Source: a bacterium
Lineage (GTDB): Bacteria; JAHJDO01
Length of the DNA stretch: 8,732 bases
Direction of reading: 5' to 3'
Assembly (NCBI GenBank): GCA_030671985.1
Contig: DAOVHI010000056.1
Coordinates: forward strand, 1-8,732
A program made the translations under genes and the position numbers. A model generated the notes under the pieces. It had not been told where the DNA came from. It did no database searches and was given only the letters and a program-made list of their open reading frames with translations. Below, piece by piece: positions 7,242 through 8,732 of this stretch; position 1 is the first letter of the stretch; each line of letters opens with the position of its first letter.

Positions 7242-8133
7242 GAAGGTAATGGTGAAGAAACGCCTAAGAGCGGCAAGAACTTCCAGGGTGAATGGACAGA
7301 GGGCAAGACAGATGCTGATGGCAAGGTTATTCCAATCTCTCATCCTAATTCTCGCTGCACTATTCGTAGTAATGAATTGAGCAACTTTAACGAAGATGCT
7401 GCTAATGATGCCAAGGGTGTTGATACGGGAGTTTTTACCTATAGCGGCCGTGATACCGATACAATGCCTCCTGTTGTTGCCAGTTTGACAGCAGAAGAAG
7501 GTGTAACGTTTGGAGCTGATATTGCTTCCCAGACAACAGCTACCGAGGTTGGATCAAAAGGCGAAATTAAACGTTCACCATGGGCTAATGCGCCATTCTT
7601 CTTAGGGGCTTTAGGTGACTACATGGACGGGCAGTTCAGGTTCTTCACCAATCCTAAATTAAAAGTAAAGCCGGTTTTGGCTTCTTTAAACTACTTCCTT
7701 ACAGATGAAACTCGCGGTGGTGACACGAAGAAGCTTCTTGGGGAAAAGCGTGATGTTCGTGTTTGGCTGACTTGGTTAGCCCGCTTGGCGAACAAAGAAG
7801 TGACCGGTATTAAAACGGCTATCGGGATCATCCCGACATTTGAAGAAGTTAATAGCATCTTCAATGAGCTGATACCTGATAAGGGCTACACTCAGGAGCT
7901 GTATAACAAGCAGTTTGCGCTCTACGTTGATAATATCATTGCCAGGATCGACATGCAGGTAGAAGCGTATAAAAAAGAAGCCAATGTGCCTGAGCCTGAG
8001 ATCTACTTTGAAACACAGGCCGCTAAAAAGGTGCGTCTCGAGGCCTTGAAAGCAGAAAAAGGTTTCGTTGTGGTTCCGGACCAATTGGCCGAAATAGTCT
8101 AAAACAGCGAAGTAAAACATACGCAACAAAGAG

Positions 8134-8165
8134 AAACGGGTTTTTTAAGGCCCGCTTTTCTTTTT
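8134..8165 (+). terminator. Probable rho-independent terminator after pckG
   Basis: AAACGGG (8134-8140) pairs with CCCG-C-TTT (8151-8158, one bulged C) around a T-rich loop and is followed by a broken T-tract, TTTTCTTTTT. It begins about 30 bases after the pckG stop. The stem is short and imperfect, so efficiency is uncertain. Confidence 0.6.
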
Positions 8166-8170
8166 GGGGA

Positions 8171-8201
8171 ATTCTTCGGGGGCGACTTTGCCGAGAAGAA
8201 T
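8171..8201. repeat. Imperfect hairpin downstream of the pckG terminator
   Basis: ATTCTTC (8171-8177) pairs with GAAGAAT (8195-8201), and an inner GGC (8181-8183) pairs with GCC (8190-8192). No T-tract follows on the + strand. It could be mRNA 3' structure or chance. Confidence 0.35.
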
Positions 8202-8287
8202 AACTGTAACCCATATTTAGCATATTTGATCACTACTTGACGAGTTTTCTGGAATATTATAACATACTGTGTCTTTAGGTTTGATGA

Positions 8288-8308
8288 GAATGAATGTCGT
8301 ATTCATTC
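8288..8308. repeat. 8-bp inverted repeat
   Basis: GAATGAAT (8288-8295) pairs perfectly with ATTCATTC (8301-8308) around a 5-base loop. GAT (8283-8285) and ATC (8309-8311) extend it across a two-base bulge. The role is unknown. Confidence 0.4.
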
Positions 8309-8391
8309 ATCTTATTTAACAGTTTTATACAGCACTTTACAGTTTATAACTTTCTCAAATGAAAGAAGATATGAAAAGAATTTTTATCCAG

Positions 8392-8411
8392 ACATACGGC
8401 TGACCGTATGT
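8392..8411. repeat. Perfect 8-bp inverted repeat with a 4-base loop
   Basis: ACATACGG (8392-8399) and CCGTATGT (8404-8411) are exact reverse complements around CTGA. This is a stable small hairpin or a 20-bp dyad operator. No T-tract follows on either strand, which argues against a terminator. Confidence 0.5.
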
Positions 8412-8512
8412 ACAAGTTCCGACGGATGATTTTGAAGGTGTTGAAGATGCTAACTGATTGTGAATGATGGAGTTATATAAAATATGTTGTAATTTCAAAG
8501 ATTGAATTTATG

Positions 8513-8539
8513 GTTGACATCTACTTGACAGATGTCAAC
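8513..8539. promoter_or_regulatory. Perfect 10-bp inverted repeat containing a CRP/FNR-like dyad
   Basis: GTTGACATCT (8513-8522) and AGATGTCAAC (8530-8539) are exact reverse complements around seven bases. Nested inside, TTGAC-N4-GTCAA (8525-8538) is a second dyad of the size and form bound by CRP/FNR-family regulators. TTGACA half-sites recur at 8514 and 8525, one helical turn apart. It lies about 115-140 bases upstream of the promoter at 8652. The operator role is inferred. Confidence 0.5.
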
Positions 8540-8546
8540 TTTCACC

Positions 8547-8558
8547 ATCAATATTGAT
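8547..8558. repeat. Perfect 12-bp palindrome
   Basis: ATCAATATTGAT is its own reverse complement and starts eight bases after the 8513-8539 dyad. It may be a second protein-binding site; being AT-rich, it could be chance. Confidence 0.3.
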
Positions 8559-8651
8559 AACCTTTTTAGAAATATCGATCTTGGGTGTATTTATTTGAAG
8601 AATTGCCTACAACTAGGTCCTACTTATTAAACATTTACCACTGAATTAGCC

Positions 8652-8680
8652 TTGACTTTCTTAATAAAAAGGACTATGCT
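8652..8680 (+). promoter_or_regulatory. Sigma70-type promoter for the right-edge gene
   Basis: TTGACT (8652-8657) and TATGCT (8675-8680) are separated by exactly 17 bases and are close to the TTGACA/TATAAT consensus. The expected start point, about seven bases after the -10, falls on or next to A8687, the first base of the ATG, which predicts a leaderless mRNA. Confidence 0.7.
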
Positions 8681-8686
8681 TTAAAT

Positions 8687-8732
8687 ATGAAAAGGAATAT
8701 TGATAGGCACTTATTAAATTGGAAAGAATCTA
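8687..8732 (+). CDS. N-terminus of a probable AAA-family ATPase (DUF4143-associated type), cut by window end
   Basis: Only 15 codons are visible, MKRNIDRHLLNWKES. This closely resembles the opening of the widespread AAA ATPases that carry a C-terminal DUF4143 region; these typically begin MKR-I--LL-WK-S and continue within a few residues into RKPLLLRGARQVGKT, the Walker A loop. The Walker motif itself is outside the window, so the call rests on this N-terminal pattern alone. No Shine-Dalgarno stands at normal spacing; an AAAAAGGA at 8666-8673 is 13 bases away and overlaps the promoter spacer. Such genes are often patchily distributed and possibly transferred; their cellular role is poorly defined. 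Confidence 0.5.
   Translation, partial: MKRNIDRHLLNWKES

Larger units (their letters stand above)
6188..8102 (+). pseudogene. pckG: Phosphoenolpyruvate carboxykinase (GTP-type), interrupted by a frameshift and an in-frame TGA
   Basis: The intact product would be a 637-residue cytoplasmic enzyme interconverting oxaloacetate + GTP and phosphoenolpyruvate + GDP + CO2, the entry step of gluconeogenesis or a CO2-fixing anaplerotic step. Three readable pieces cover the whole family in order. Piece 1 (6188 to about 6346) is the N-terminus up to HTGSA. Piece 2 (from about 6348 to 7238, EDRAYVRKMALE onward) holds GHTIHFDPP, the GPKGAPTSYASL loop, KK and LSEHM (metal and PEP ligands), the P-loop APSGCGKTTTAMAG with the reactive Cys, and VGDDLAQVW. 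Piece 3 (7242-8102, same frame as piece 2) holds SHPNSRCT, the YSGRDTDTMPP and NAPFFLGALGDY regions, and the C-terminus. One surplus G near 6347 shifts the frame, and TGA 7239-7241 stands where homologues have Trp in the Trp-Glu-Gly motif. Everything else is well conserved, and codons look GC-richer than those of the neighbours. It is a recent pseudogene or a misread gene. Confidence 0.9.
8166..8651. other. Gene-free region with several inverted repeats
   Basis: About 490 bases between the pckG terminator and the next promoter contain no supported gene on either strand; a minus-strand frame at 8023-8223 mostly shadows pckG. The AT-rich sequence carries at least four inverted repeats, listed separately, and two near-direct copies of ACAGTTT(T)ATA at 8319-8329 and 8339-8348. 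This is more structure than the other spacers show, and it could be a regulatory region or a decayed element. No transposase remnant was recognised. Confidence 0.5.

Noticed and set aside
8288-8320. Inverted repeat as a second terminator
   Set aside because: The stem is AT-rich and is followed only by TTATTT, and no gene ends just upstream.
8161-8732. Insertion sequence or CRISPR in the gene-free right part
   Set aside because: The inverted repeats differ from each other and do not bracket a transposase. There are no regularly spaced direct repeats and no target duplications that I can see.

Overview
The window is a stretch of bacterial chromosome with every recognisable gene on the + strand. 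Shine-Dalgarno sequences precede the genes, one sigma70-like promoter is visible, and the base composition is moderately AT-rich. The gene set is a P2A cation pump, an Rnk/GreA-like factor, an amino-acid permease fused to a PTS EIIA domain, a tandem universal stress protein and a GTP-type PEP carboxykinase. It does not fix a phylum. An environmental or candidate-phylum bacterium (for example Omnitrophota-like) is a guess, not a result. No tRNA, rRNA, CRISPR array, integrase or transposase was seen.

Layout. 2-2437 is a P-type (Ca2+-like) ATPase whose N-terminus lies off the left edge. 2438-2546 is a short spacer with mutually exclusive hairpins. 2547-2963 is an Rnk-type secondary-channel factor. 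2964-3217 is a spacer with no convincing gene. 3218-5047 is an APC permease with a C-terminal EIIA domain. 5072-5975 is a two-domain Usp gene broken by one extra base. 5976-6187 is a leader region. 6188-8102 is pckG, broken by one extra base near codon 53 and by an in-frame TGA where a conserved Trp is expected. A probable terminator follows at about 8134-8165. The next roughly 500 bases carry no gene but several inverted repeats. A strong promoter at 8652-8680 then leads directly into the first 15 codons of what looks like an AAA-family ATPase of the DUF4143-associated type, cut by the right edge.

The first four genes read as an ion, amino-acid and stress homeostasis group: cation export, an RNA polymerase accessory factor, a permease that could be controlled by phosphorylation through its EIIA domain, and a nucleotide-binding stress protein 24 bases behind it, probably co-transcribed. 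pckG has its own near-perfect Shine-Dalgarno and codons unlike its neighbours, suggesting a highly expressed central-carbon gene. That makes its two interruptions surprising. The extra-base lesions in usp and pckG are alike (one surplus G in a G run), so base-calling or assembly error must be excluded before calling them pseudogenes.

The most unusual points are the permease-EIIA fusion, the three lesions in two adjacent genes, the apparently leaderless promoter-gene junction at the right end, and a cluster of TTGACA/TGTCAA half-sites about 120 bases upstream of it. No wholly new system is evident. The right-edge gene and its upstream repeats are the least explained part.
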